Source of the DNA: Anastrepha obliqua
Lineage: Eukaryota; Arthropoda; Insecta; Diptera; Tephritidae
Direction: 5' to 3'
DNA length: 64,000 nucleotides
NCBI RefSeq assembly: GCF_027943255.1
Contig: NC_072893.1
Location: 123,875,784 to 123,939,783 of the forward strand
The position numbers and the translations under genes are program-made. Of the stretch, positions 12,051 through 22,439 are shown in pieces (positions within the stretch are counted from its first letter, which is position 1; each line of letters starts with the position of its first letter). The notes beneath the pieces are model-generated. The model was not told the origin of the DNA and made no database searches. It saw only the letters and a program-made list of their open reading frames with translations.

Positions 12051-13480
12051 AAACAGCTCCAAGCTTTCATTTGGGCACAATTAGAAAAAAATCAAAAAAG
12101 TTGTTTTTTGAAAAAAAATTTAAATACAAAAAATTAAACGAAAAATTATATGCAAAAACACTAATTTAAAAAAAATTTTAAACACTACACTTGATTTACT
12201 AAAAAAAATAATTTATTAAAAAAAATTGTTTATGTAACCAAAAAATTGCTTAACCTTTTTCATTTTTTCGCGTAAAGTACGACAAAAATCTTAAACATTT
12301 CGTTTTTTTGTACTGACAACTATTTAGGAAAGGAAACTTCCACAAAAAACTAAAAATTTTGAACTTCACATCTTGCCAAGCATTCAATAAAAAAAATTTA
12401 TTAAAAAGAATATATTTAAAAACTATTTTATTTAAGCACCACACTTGATTTACATAATTTTCTAAACAATATTTTACTTTAAGAAATTTTTATTTTACAA
12501 AAAAGTATTGTTCAACCTTTTTTTAATTCTCCTCAGAAAATACGATAAAAAATATATATTTTGTTTTTCTTGGGCTGAGTAAGGCAAAAAATACCCCAAA
12601 AGAACCATTATAAAAGAGAAATTTAATAAAAAGAAAGTTTACAAAAAAAAGTTTGATAAAAAAAATTAATCAAATACTACACTTGATTTGCAAAAAAATA
12701 ATTTTATAAAAAATATTTTATTTAAAAAAAATTATTTTACCAAAAAAATGTATCAATCTTTTTCATTTTTTCTCAGAAAGTCCGATCAAAATCTCATAGA
12801 AAATATTTATTTTGTTTTTTCTTGGGCTGACAACTATTTAGGAAAGAAAATTTCCACAAAAAAAATAAAAAATTTAACCTCACACCTCGCCAAGCATTCA
12901 ATAAAAAAATTTATTAAAAAGAAAATTTTATAAAAAACATTTTTAAATACTACACTTGATTTACACAAAAAAAAAATTTCTAAAAAATATTTTATTTATC
13001 ATTCATTTTTTCTCAGAAAGTCCGTTCAAAATCTCATAGAAAATCTTTATTTTGTTTTTCCTTGGCTTGACAACTATTTAGGAAAGAAAACTTCCACCAA
13101 ATACTCAAAATTTTGAACCCCACATCTCACCAAGCATTCAATACTTTCTTTTATTTCAGCATTACTTCAAAAAAATTGGAAAGTTCCCAATTAAAAGTGC
13201 CTTAGATATGCTATTGAAAACCTTAATTTATTTTCTCTTTGGCCGACAGCTATTTGACTTACAATTTACAACAGAAAACTTCCACAAAAAGTCTAACTTT
13301 CGAACCCCTACATCTCGCTAACCATTCAATGCTTGCTTTAATTTCAGCATTATTAAAAAACCGGAAAATGTCGAAATTAAAAAAAGGTTTAAAAATATGT
13401 TTTTTCTTTGTTTTATATCTTCACACATACAATTTAACATTTTTTTAAAATCGGAAATCTAATTTTTGAACCTCTATATC
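12051..13480. repeat. A-rich tandem array, period about 240-275 bp
   Basis: Repeated blocks include ACACTTGATTTAC (near 12188, 12443, 12680 and 12955), CTCAGAAAGTCCGTTCAAAATC, a TTGGGCTGACAACTATTTAGG block, AAACTTCCACAAAAA and a CTCGCCAAGCATTCAATA block. Four good units and one or two degraded ones are visible. They are heavily A-rich between the conserved blocks, with many homopolymer length differences. Intron of Pde9. Confidence 0.7.
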
Positions 13481-14245
13481 TGCTCAACCATACCATATTT
13501 TTCCGCTACCTTGTGCCCAATTTATGCTACTGTTTAGTAGATCATCTTTACCAATTTCAGCAAACTCGATGCGACGAAATTTTTTCGTAGCCGCACTTGA
13601 CTTCTTTTGCCCCTTAGGCTTTGTACTGGAATTTTATGATAACAGCTAGAAAACTACCCGCAAATATGCTTTCCCAGCAACGATACGAAAAGAAAACTGT
13701 TTTTTTCATTTATAATTTGATGTTGGACATCCCCAGCGGGCATCGAATGCGATATTAAACGCATGGCGGTCAAGCACTCGCACTGAGCCACACTGAGTCA
13801 TTCCTTAGCAACATATAATAGCGGAATTTTTCAAAATCAAATTACTTTACAAAAAAAAAATACAAAAAACAAATCATATTTCATAATTGAAGTGTTATAT
13901 AATTTGTGAATTTAATACTAAAAAAATATTCTTTATTCAAATTTTGATGATTATTTAAAAAGGGTATATATTTATAACAGAATTTTTGCCAAATAAGTAC
14001 TCCAGTACTTATACCCAAATTTTTTTTCACTAAAAAATTCTCTATCATTCATTTTTTCATTCACATATGTACACTTAAAAATTCTTACTACCTAATCTGC
14101 TTAGTAAATGGAGTTCAGATCCAAGTCTGCGCTACGTTCTCTAAACTCCAGATTTGCTCCATTGTTCTCCTCCTCTCCTCCTCATGCTGTCTAATTTAAC
14201 ATTTCTACTGCGTTGTTTGTATTCATCTCCGATTTTCAATTACAG
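13481..14245. other. intron 3' end before the first Pde9 exon in the window
   Basis: AT-rich intron sequence with a GC-richer patch at 13720-13800 of unknown nature. It ends in a pyrimidine-containing tract and the acceptor AG at 14244-14245. No gene was seen. Confidence 0.6.
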
Positions 14246-14372
14246 AGAAATACGTGAGGGCATCATACGTTGCATATTGGCTACGGACATGGCGCGTCAC
14301 AATGAAATACTAACACAGTTTAAGGAGATTACACCCGTATTCGATTACTCAAATCGCGCACACATAAATTTG
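14246..14372 (+). CDS. Pde9: PDE9-type cGMP phosphodiesterase, exon (catalytic domain, internal)
   Basis: This is the first of four terminal exons of a class I cyclic nucleotide phosphodiesterase most like PDE9, the high-affinity cGMP-specific enzyme that ends cGMP signalling. The exon encodes a helix-rich part of the catalytic domain: EIREGIIRCILATDMARH followed by NEILTQF and a FDYSNRAHINL end. LATDMARH is a hallmark of the family. The acceptor is TTACAG ending at 14245 and the donor is GTGAGT at 14373. The exon begins with the third base of a codon and ends in phase 0. The HNxxH and HDxxH metal-binding motifs belong to earlier exons, which are not found in 1-14245 and must lie before the window. 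Confidence 0.9.
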
Positions 14373-14596
14373 GTGAGTATGGAAAATGGAAAAATTATAA
14401 GCAAATTCGTGATTTGTTATTTAAAAAATCGTGAAATCAAGGAAATATGTGAAATTTTTTTGAATTTCAGTACTGAAAGCAATACAGATTTGAAATACTG
14501 TATAACTCCCCTTTTATTTTCCTAACATTTTTTAACATTTATGCACTCACACACAATACCTCTCGCTTCTTCTCTCTTTCTACCCCTCTTCACCAG

Positions 14597-14892
14597 CTCT
14601 GTATGGTGCTGATTAAAGTGGCGGACATCTCAAATGAGGCGCGTCCCATGGATGTTGCCGAACCTTGGCTTGATCGACTGTTACAGGAATTTTTCGCACA
14701 AAGCGCTGCCGAAAAGTCTGAAGGCCTGCCAGTCACACCCTTCATGGATCCGGACAAAGTAAGCAAGCCGGGTTCACAGGTGCGTTTCATTGGTTTGGTG
14801 CTATTGCCGCTCTTCGAAGCGCTGGGTGATTTGGTGCCTGAAGTGATTGAATTGATTATCATACCAGTGCGCATAGCGCTCGATTACTACAG
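14597..14892 (+). CDS. Pde9: PDE9-type cGMP phosphodiesterase, exon with catalytic Asp and purine-clamp Gln/Phe
   Basis: This exon encodes the C-terminal half of the catalytic domain. ADISNEARPMDVAEPW (from 14621) contains the last metal-ligand Asp (14624-14626), equivalent to human PDE9A Asp402, and the following Glu of ISNE. EKSEGLP...PFMDPDKV is the conserved loop. SQVRFI contains the invariant nucleotide-selecting Gln (14777-14779) and the clamp Phe three residues later (14786-14788), equivalent to Gln453 and Phe456. In LLQEFFAQ the residue aligned with the PDE9-characteristic Tyr424 is Phe (14690-14692). The acceptor AG is at 14595-14596 and the donor GTAAGT at 14893. The preceding intron is 224 bp. 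Numbering is from memory of the human family and was checked only for internal consistency. Confidence 0.92.
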
Positions 14893-14976
14893 GTAAGTAA
14901 TAGCAGCATTTATCCACTAACTGTAATTACTAAAATAGCGGCATTTTCCTCTTTTCTTTTTCTTGTTCTTTCTCTT

Positions 14977-15011
<35 letters not shown>

Positions 15012-15013
15012 AG

Positions 15014-15452
15014 ACGCTTAAACGATGCTCAAACTAAATCGCGCAAATCCGTTGCAGACACCGCCTCAATGGCCGCATCGGACAACATTAGCGCCGCCTC
15101 GGATGGTGGCGGCAGTACGACTGCTGTACATACAAGTGGCGGCCATGCACACAGCCCAGCGGCTGGCACCAATGGTCAGGCTGCGGGTGCCAGCACCGCC
15201 TCCACAGGCAGCGCCACCACCGGTACCGGCGGCGGTGGCTCTGGCAGTGGTGGCACCAACTCTGGCGGCAGTATTTCACCACAAATGCCACGCTCACAAT
15301 CGGGCATTAGTGTGAAGTCCCGCCGGAGTATACCATCACAGAAATCTGCCTCTCGCACATCCGTCGATGAGCCGCAATGCTTGGCAGCGGAACTGCATGA
15401 TTTGCCAGAGGGTAGTGAGAGTGGCGATTCGGAGACGGCTACGGAAGTGGAT
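15014..15452 (+). CDS. Pde9: PDE9-type cGMP phosphodiesterase, exon (end of domain and low-complexity tail)
   Basis: Reads RRLNDAQTKSRKSVADTAS, closing the phosphodiesterase fold, then changes to a disordered Ala/Gly/Ser/Thr-rich segment (about 15069-15290). A basic, serine-rich SRRSIPSQKSASRTSVDE stretch, likely phosphorylatable, follows, and the exon ends with an acidic ESGDSETATEVD. A 121-bp intron with a long (CT)n tract precedes it. The acceptor TTTGCAG ends at 15013 and the donor GTAAGT is at 15453, phase 0. The reading frame fits both neighbouring exons (VD joined to VAEKTSKFKVD). Human PDE9A ends soon after the domain, so the long tail is a fly-type extension. Confidence 0.85.
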
Positions 15453-16590
15453 GTAAGTAGATATTCGGTATGATGGAGTTTCTAATAATAATAAATAATA
15501 ATAATTAACTATTTTAATGAAAGTATACATACATACGTGATTGAGTAGCATGCCTGAAGGAATGTGCTACAGAAACATTTAAGGTGGTCGTTAATTGGTT
15601 GAAAAAAACTGCATGTGGCAGCCGGTAAAATGTGCTAGCAAAAAGGTGAAAGGTACTTAGAATGGTGGTAATTATAAGATAGTAGTGTTCTATATAAAGC
15701 TTCTAGACAAATTCCATTTTGCGCCACTTTAGTCTTGAGCTCACGACCCGCAAAGCTGTCATAAGAGCTCGACGCTACATTCACTCTATCAATTGAACTC
15801 ATGCCCCATTCGAACTCGTCATCCATCGTGGTCCATTCTATTCTTATTCTTTCGGATCTCATCTCGACTAGGATAATCTGCTAAGTGCTTAAAAGCGTCT
15901 CAAAATCTGAATATCATACAAAAACTTAGTTAGGAATCTCTTGTGGATTTAGCGTCTGAAGTTCGGTCTTTGAGCTGACACACATGAAAAGTTGGCTTCA
16001 AATTGAGTAGTGTACTTGAAATAGCTCAACTCTGCCTGGCAGCTAAAGGCTTAAAAAAGGGTGTTAAGGGCTTAAGGGCTCATGTGAGAGTCTTAGGAAT
16101 TTACCACCCCAAAATTTGGCTAGGATAATGTGGCTAAAAGGGTGATATCTTTGTCTATTTCGCTTCTATATAAAAATTTAATTTCCGCCTTTGCTGGCTT
16201 CGGCTCACGATCGCAGAGCTGAAGTAGAACTCGACATTACAGCAGCCCAAGAACCCACACATTCCAACTCGTCATCCATCACAATCCTATTCAATATTGC
16301 GAAAAAACTATTCAAACTCGCCAATCATCGTAGTCCTCTCTACTATTATTAAAAAAAATAAAGAGCTTTCTTCTAATTACCGTGGTTCATATTCCTTCCA
16401 CTCTCGTTTCATAAAGAACTGTGCTGTAGTAATTTTAGATCAGGAAATAATGTCTAGAGTTCTATGTATAAATATTTAGTGTGCCAAGTTGTTGACTGCC
16501 TACGACTACCCTATTTGCGATCACAACAAATATGATTAATATCTATACAGCCAGTCTAGCTGCTTTCAAGACGCTTGCATTAATCCTGAG
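15453..16590. other. last Pde9 intron, 5' part, with a diverged short duplication
   Basis: No gene was seen. Two diverged copies of a segment with GAGCTCACGACCCGCAAAGCTG-like, GAACTCGAC and AACTCGTCATCCATC blocks lie at about 15735-15845 and 16200-16285. A third partial echo is near 16310. These are probably remnants of a dispersed or tandem repeat. Confidence 0.5.
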
Positions 16591-17095
16591 CTATGCGGCC
16601 AACGGATCAGCGGTTACCCTACGGTGATCAAAACCAGAAATTCGAATCAATGCTACAGAAATCATGAATTGGATCAGCAGTTTACATAAAGAGCTACGGT
16701 CCGGTCTAGAACGCTGCAGAACTGCAGAGTGTTTTGGGACAAGCCCCAACATAAAACTGTCGAACTTCGTTCTGAAACTCGGTAGAAAAGACGTTCGGTT
16801 GATGATCGATACTATCACAGGACACAACCCATGGGGTCAGTATGTGACCACAATTGGATATCATTGAAAATTGCCTTCAATACCAATAGAGCATCGAATA
16901 CTATGGACTTTTTAGCCAGAGTTTTTTAGGAGTTGCCGGTCTCTCGGTGCTTCTTAGCTCGCCTTTTTCAAATTTCAAATGCGAAAACACTAGCGAGCTG
17001 CCGCGCAGCAAATCATGTAGGGCACTCTAACATACCAGTCAACGAGAAGGCAGACCAGCTTATGATAAACTCTTCTGGTAGAGGTTGAGCACGCT
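16591..17095 (+). pseudogene. fragments of a non-LTR element RNase H / C-terminal region
   Basis: A plus-strand frame at 16664-16867 ends with KLGRKDVRLMIDTITGHN. This resembles the block after RNase H in R1/LOA/I-type non-LTR retrotransposons. A separate reading at about 17022-17080 gives GHSNIPVNEKADQL, close to the RNase H signature GHxGIxGNExAD. In an intact element the RNase H signature comes first, so the two pieces are out of order and probably come from rearrangement or two insertions. Stops and frame changes lie between them. Class assignment is by motif only. Confidence 0.45.
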
Positions 17096-17208
17096 ACTTT
17101 CTTTCAGCAAACTTGAAATTAGTGAATTTTTTCTCAAAAAGGCGTATAGAGTGTGAAAAAACTCAATATCTGCAAGACTGTCCGACTCACCTGGCCAGAA
17201 TGCGTGAA

Positions 17209-18975
17209 TTTTTTTTTTTTTTTTTTTTTCTATTCCCCATTTATTTTATACATCTGTCCTTTGACATTAAGTATGTTGTTTAACAATTTGGTCAGGATTT
17301 ATATACATCGCTTAATGGCCAGTATCAAAAAGCGATAAAATTTAAATAAACGAAATAATAGCAATTAAATAATATATAATAATACAATACAAGTTTCACT
17401 TTACATGATTACATTTTACAACTATTTTTAATTATTATTTTTTTTTTTTTTTTTTGTTTGTACATATTTATGGTTTTTCTAGCATTTATCATACTAGGTC
17501 GCTTGGTCGGGTTCTCTTTAAACGCCTTTTCCCGTTTCTTTCCCTTTCAAGAAGTTTGTTGATTTCTGCATTACTGTATGTGTGTATTTTTTCAAAGTGC
17601 CTTGTTGTTATCTTTTTGATTTCTTCGTCTACTCTTGCTATATTAAAAGTCCTGTGGATGTCATCATTTTTCGTGTACCTGTCAGACATGGTCAAAATTC
17701 GAAGAATCTTTGATTGCTGTCGTTGGATTTTTTCTATATGAGTTTTTTTAGCCGTTCCCCACACCTGTAGTCCATATAGCCAATATAAATAATAGCTTGT
17801 TTTGTATAGTAAGTCTGGATTTTGTGCTGACTAACCAATGAAGTTGTCGAAGTTTTTCTTTTATTTGTTTAACCTTTTGCTTTATATGGTGATTCCAATT
17901 TAGTTTCGAGTCCAAATGTATTCCGAGATATTTAGTAGTGGGTTTAATTGAAATTGCTTTGCCATTCATTTTTATTGGAACTGCAGTAAATTTTGTTTTG
18001 GTAGTAAATACTATATAACCTGCACGGTTTTGTCTTCATTTATTTTTAGGCACCAATTATCGAACCATTCCTTAAATGCGTTTGTGTATCGCTGCAGTTT
18101 TTCAGTAGCGATAATTAAGCTTTTGTCTGATGCTAATAGTATTGTATCGTCTGCGAACGTAGCAATTGATGAATTAGTTTCGTCAGGAGGTGGTATGTCT
18201 GCGGTGAATAAAACATATAGTAGAGGGCCAAGAACGCTTCCTTGCGGAACTCCAGCAGTTATTTGATGAATATCTGAACATTGATTGTCATATTTAATAT
18301 AGAAGCTTCGGTCGGTTAGATAGCTTTTTATGATGAGATAGTAGTCAAAAGGTAGCATTCTTTTTATTTTGTGGAGTAAGCCTTCATGCCACACTTTGTC
18401 AAACGCTTTAGCTACGTCCAAAAATACTGCGGCACATTATCGATTGTTTTCAAGGTCTGATTGGATTGTACTTGTAATTCAATGGATCTGTTGAATAGTC
18501 GAATGTTTTTTTCTAAATCCAAATTGATGATCCGGTATTATACGTTTTTGGTCTAGAAGTTGGCTTATCCGATCATGCAGTAATTTTTCAGCAATTTTAG
18601 ATATTGTCGGTAATAAGCTTATTGGTCTATATGATGACACGGTAGTTGGATCTTTACCCGGTTTTGGCAGAGCAATAATCTCTGCCACTTTCCAGAGCTT
18701 CGGAAAGTATTGTAAGCGAAACATTGCATTAAAAACGTTTCGCAAGTATACATATGCCTTGGTTGGTAGCTCCGCTAATGCTTTTCCTGTTATCATGTCA
18801 TATCCGGGAGCTTTTTTATGTTTTATTCCTTTTTTGATGCAAGCTATTATTTCGTGTGTATTCGTGAATGATGTTAAGTAATTTTTGATGTTAAAGGAAA
18901 TATCGATAATGTCGAGAATATCGATAGAATCAGAGAAATATTCAAAGTTAACCAACATTTTAGTAGTCGTAGCAG
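17209..18975 (-). mobile_element. Jockey-like non-LTR retrotransposon, 5'-truncated, few lesions
   Basis: Minus-strand RT of the Jockey type. KAPGYDMITGKAL lies near 18815, a LPKPGKDP...YRPISLLPTISK region near 18665-18610, FLDVAKAFDKVWH near 18425, AGVPQGSVLGPLLY near 18255 and the catalytic FADD at 18157-18146. KPTTKYLGIHLDSKLNWN lies near 17945-17890, and a C-terminal region runs to about 17489. The 3' end is marked by T runs on the plus strand (17437-17457 and 17209-17232), and either could be the poly(A) tail. Upstream RT, endonuclease and gag are missing. Damage consists of two in-frame stops (18479-18481 and about 18437), a frameshift near 18010 and another near 17760. No target-site duplication was identified. 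Confidence 0.8.
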
Positions 18976-18984
18976 GAGGTCAAG

Positions 18985-19905
18985 AACTAAAGACCATAAA
19001 ATAGTTTTAAACCATTTGGTTGAATTCAAATAGAAACTCGATTTTTCAGTGCCATACCAGTTAACACCAAAAAACATGATGGATCGAATTTCCATCTGCA
19101 AAGGTTGGGCCAAACGTAATAAAATGGACCCCTTTGTTAGACGGATGGTGACTGGGGGTGAGATTCCCCTCACACACGACAATATTATGCGAAAACGATC
19201 GTGGTCAAGGCATTATGAAGCAGCTCAAGGACTACCGCCCAAGAAGGTTTTCTGAGCATTTTGTGGGTCTTGAAAGGAATAATTTATTATGAGTGGCTTT
19301 CGTATGGCCAAACACTAAATTCAGATCTCTACTGTCAACAAGTGCACCATTTGATGCTTTCGGTTGGGCAGATACGGCCAGATGTGGCCAACAGAAGAGG
19401 TTTTTTTGTTTTCCATCATTTCAAGGCAAGGTCACAGACCTCTGTAGGTAGGTTAAATGCTTGACATGTCAATCTGGCACTCATCTAGTAGCACTAAGGC
19501 GCCGTTTTGATACCATTATGAGACCTCCAACAGGCAGATATCTACAGCCAGCCAGTTCCTCTGTAGTAACTCGCCACAAACTTCGCGAACTTGGTTCGGA
19601 AGTTTTAATGCATCCATCAAACAGTTTGGACCTGGCACCAAGCGCTTACCACCTTTACCTCTGATTGCAAAAGTTCCTGAGTGATAAGAAATTGGTACCA
19701 AGAGAAATTGTTAAAATCGATTAGTAGAGTTTTTTGTCATTAAGAAACAAGACTTCTGTGAGCGAGGCGTTGCGAAGCTACCTTTAAAATAGCAACAAAT
19801 TATACAATACAAAGGTGCATATTTGAAGCAAATCGGACAATCCGAAACTTATTAAATAAAGTTTTGAATTTAACGCAAAAATAATGGATTTATTTTGCCT
19901 CAATT
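18985..19905 (+). pseudogene. mariner-type transposase fossil
   Basis: Plus-strand relic of a mariner (DD34D) transposase. From about 19040 it reads VPYQLTPKNMMDRISICKGW, then DPFVRRMVTGGE, where GDE with the first catalytic Asp is expected, then MRKRSWSRHYEAAQ. Frame changes follow, then YYEWLSYGQTLNSDLYCQQ (about 19285-19345) and a ANRRGFFVFHH block. The catalytic HDNARPHT region is damaged. RHKLRELGSEVLMHPSNSLD and LAPSAYHLYL lie at about 19570-19664. The N-terminal DNA-binding part is not present. The sequence after 19850 (AAAGTTTTGAATTTAACGCAAAAATAAT) looks like the element's 3' end. It abuts the 5' end of the Jockey-like element. Confidence 0.7.
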
Positions 19906-22439
19906 TAAAACTTTTATGATCTAAAATATTACTTATACTCTTTAGGTTAGGATAGGTAAGTCAGATTACCTGTCTAAGACCATTGTGGTATCTGCTTTTG
20001 ATTTCTCTCCCCTAACTAAGCTGTTTATATTGTTTGCTAAGCGCAACTTGTGGCTGAGCCTCGGTCTGCTCTCTGGCGTGAATGCAAATTTAATACTTAG
20101 TAGATATATAGTACGTGAATATATTGTAGTATATTTCGATGTCGGAAAATGCCAGCGCTTTCTGGATAGCAAACAGCAAGTCAAATCATTTCTACCCGCT
20201 CAACTTTTCTCAGTATTTATATGCTCCAGCCATATTTATTAAGTTTGTTGTTGCACAATTTCTTCTGCTCGACCTTGCTTTATTTTGCAATTACTTAAGT
20301 TTATGTTTCGCTGTATTATCCCACCTACATAATTCTTGGGAATCTCATTTTAAAGTGGGAAATGGAAAACAATTGGAATATAAGACCTTATTTATTACTT
20401 CTTTGGATATGCCTTGCCTACTTACGGGCGCCTTTTACCGTTGTCTGACACTTTATCTTTATGACAATTCATTTGGCATTACAAGCGTGCGTACACACAA
20501 TAACACAAACAAAAACAAATACAAACACAAACAACAACAAAAATGTAATAATAACAGCCAGCTTATGAAGCGCACAGAAATATGGCACAACCGCGCGCTA
20601 ATCCTTTTTGAGCCGACGACGAAGCGCTTGTAAATACTTACAACTTACAGCTTTTTGTTTTAATTTACAATGATTAAGCGCGAACACGCGGTAATAAACT
20701 GAGCAGCTGAACGCTGCTGGGTGCGCGGCTGAGTGACTGACTAACTGACTGACTGACTGGCTGGCAGTGCGCGACCGAGAAATAGCGCAGAGAACAAAGT
20801 CTGTTTGAGTGCGTTGAGGCGTGAGGTAAATACTGTTGCATATTTTTATGGGGCAGCGTAATTAATTCGTGTTCTGCTTGTTGTATATGTATTGTGTATT
20901 CAGCCATGTTTTATGCTTCGCTTTTTAACGCTATGTAAATTTTAATGTCGTTTTGTTTTTGTTTTTAGTTTTTTTAATTTTAATTTTTATGACAATCCCC
21001 TTTTTAATAAAAAGCCATACAAGACAAAACAACAATAAAAGCGCAAAAAATGCTAGCAACAAGCTTGTAACATTTATAATTATTGCGGTCGTGTCGCACA
21101 AAAGTATGCCACACTTTTCATACATTTTTTCTAGGCGCTCTACCACTAGAGAGCTGACCGTACGATAAGTCCATGCGAGTGCTGAGTGCTTCCTGTGCTT
21201 TGGTTTTGTTGGTTGTCGTCCGCTTTTGGCGTTTTATGTTCTGCGCTCTGCATCAGCGCAGTGTATAATTAAAAGTGATTGCATAATTTCGGGGTCACTT
21301 AAGTCACATTAGAACGCTTAATTCTGGCATTATGACAGCTAAAAAATTTGCGCTTAGCATCCGCTACTCAAATTTCGTAATTCTAAACTACTGTGGTTGT
21401 TCGCCGGAAAGTATGCCTCAAAGGGTTTCCCGCGGCACTGAAGTAAATATAATTTGTGTGCCTAGTATTCTTGCACAAAATGCAATTTGTATGTAACTGA
21501 TGTGAATTTTTAGTTTTAATACACCGTGAAAAGTAAATAACAATCGTAGAAGCCCTAAAATAGGCTACTAATTTATAAACACTTGCGTAATGGCTCATTA
21601 TTTCGGTGGGCGCTTTGCTGTGGGGAAAGGCATTAAACTTTACTTGCATTTTACTGTTTTATGTATGGCAGTAGTGTTCAAGTTGCAGCAGCATAAATGG
21701 TGAATGCCTAAAGGTGTACTTTTTTCAGCGACATACACTGCAGATAGTAGTAGCACCAAACTACGTAAACCTAAGCTATTCAACGTGTGTTTCATGTGCC
21801 CAAAATATGAAAAAGACGCTCGTTTGGTCACAAATAATTAGCGCCTAAAAATATGCACACTTTCAGCGTGCACACGTCTAATGATATTCTTAGTTCCAAA
21901 CTTGTACTAACAGGCTACCGGGAGTAAACTGCAAGCCTAGTTCACATAAGAAGCTCTCTCAATCATTAATAATACGTATTAACCCCCTGAAAGTATGCAG
22001 TGTTTTTATAAAGCTCCGATGCTCAATTAAAATATACCTGCAAATCATTTACCCGTGCTCAGAAAGGGAAAAGAGCTTTCGCTTCATTTAAGGAAATATA
22101 CGCACCACATAAATTTATATTAAAAAACATAACAAAAAGTTGAGCGCCTGAAATGATTCCAAACAATTCTTTGGCAGTTGTTCTTAGAATTGCAGGAGTC
22201 TGCGTTCTGGCAAATTGTCCACAGTAAACCTGCGTACCCCTTGTACCCCTTGTACATACATAAACCGCCTTCCACCTTCCCACTTTTGTCTTCAACCGGT
22301 TGAATTGTGTCAGCTCACTTTCATTTGCCAATCCACACTAGTAAATAGACTTTTCTAGTTTGTGCTCCCTACAGTTTTATTTTTAAGAATGCTGCTCTCA
22401 CCTTTTCTTGACAAACATTCAACGCTTCTCCTTTTACAG
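19906..22439. other. last Pde9 intron, 3' part, with a GC-richer (GACT)n island
   Basis: No protein-coding exon is supported. Positions 20690-20860 form a GC-richer patch with GACT repeats (20729-20760) and candidate donor GTAAAT at 20826 on plus. On the minus strand the same patch offers repeated TCAGTC words and GTAAGT near 20650-20640. The rest is ordinary AT-rich intron ending in a TTTTACAG acceptor (AG at 22438-22439). Confidence 0.45.
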
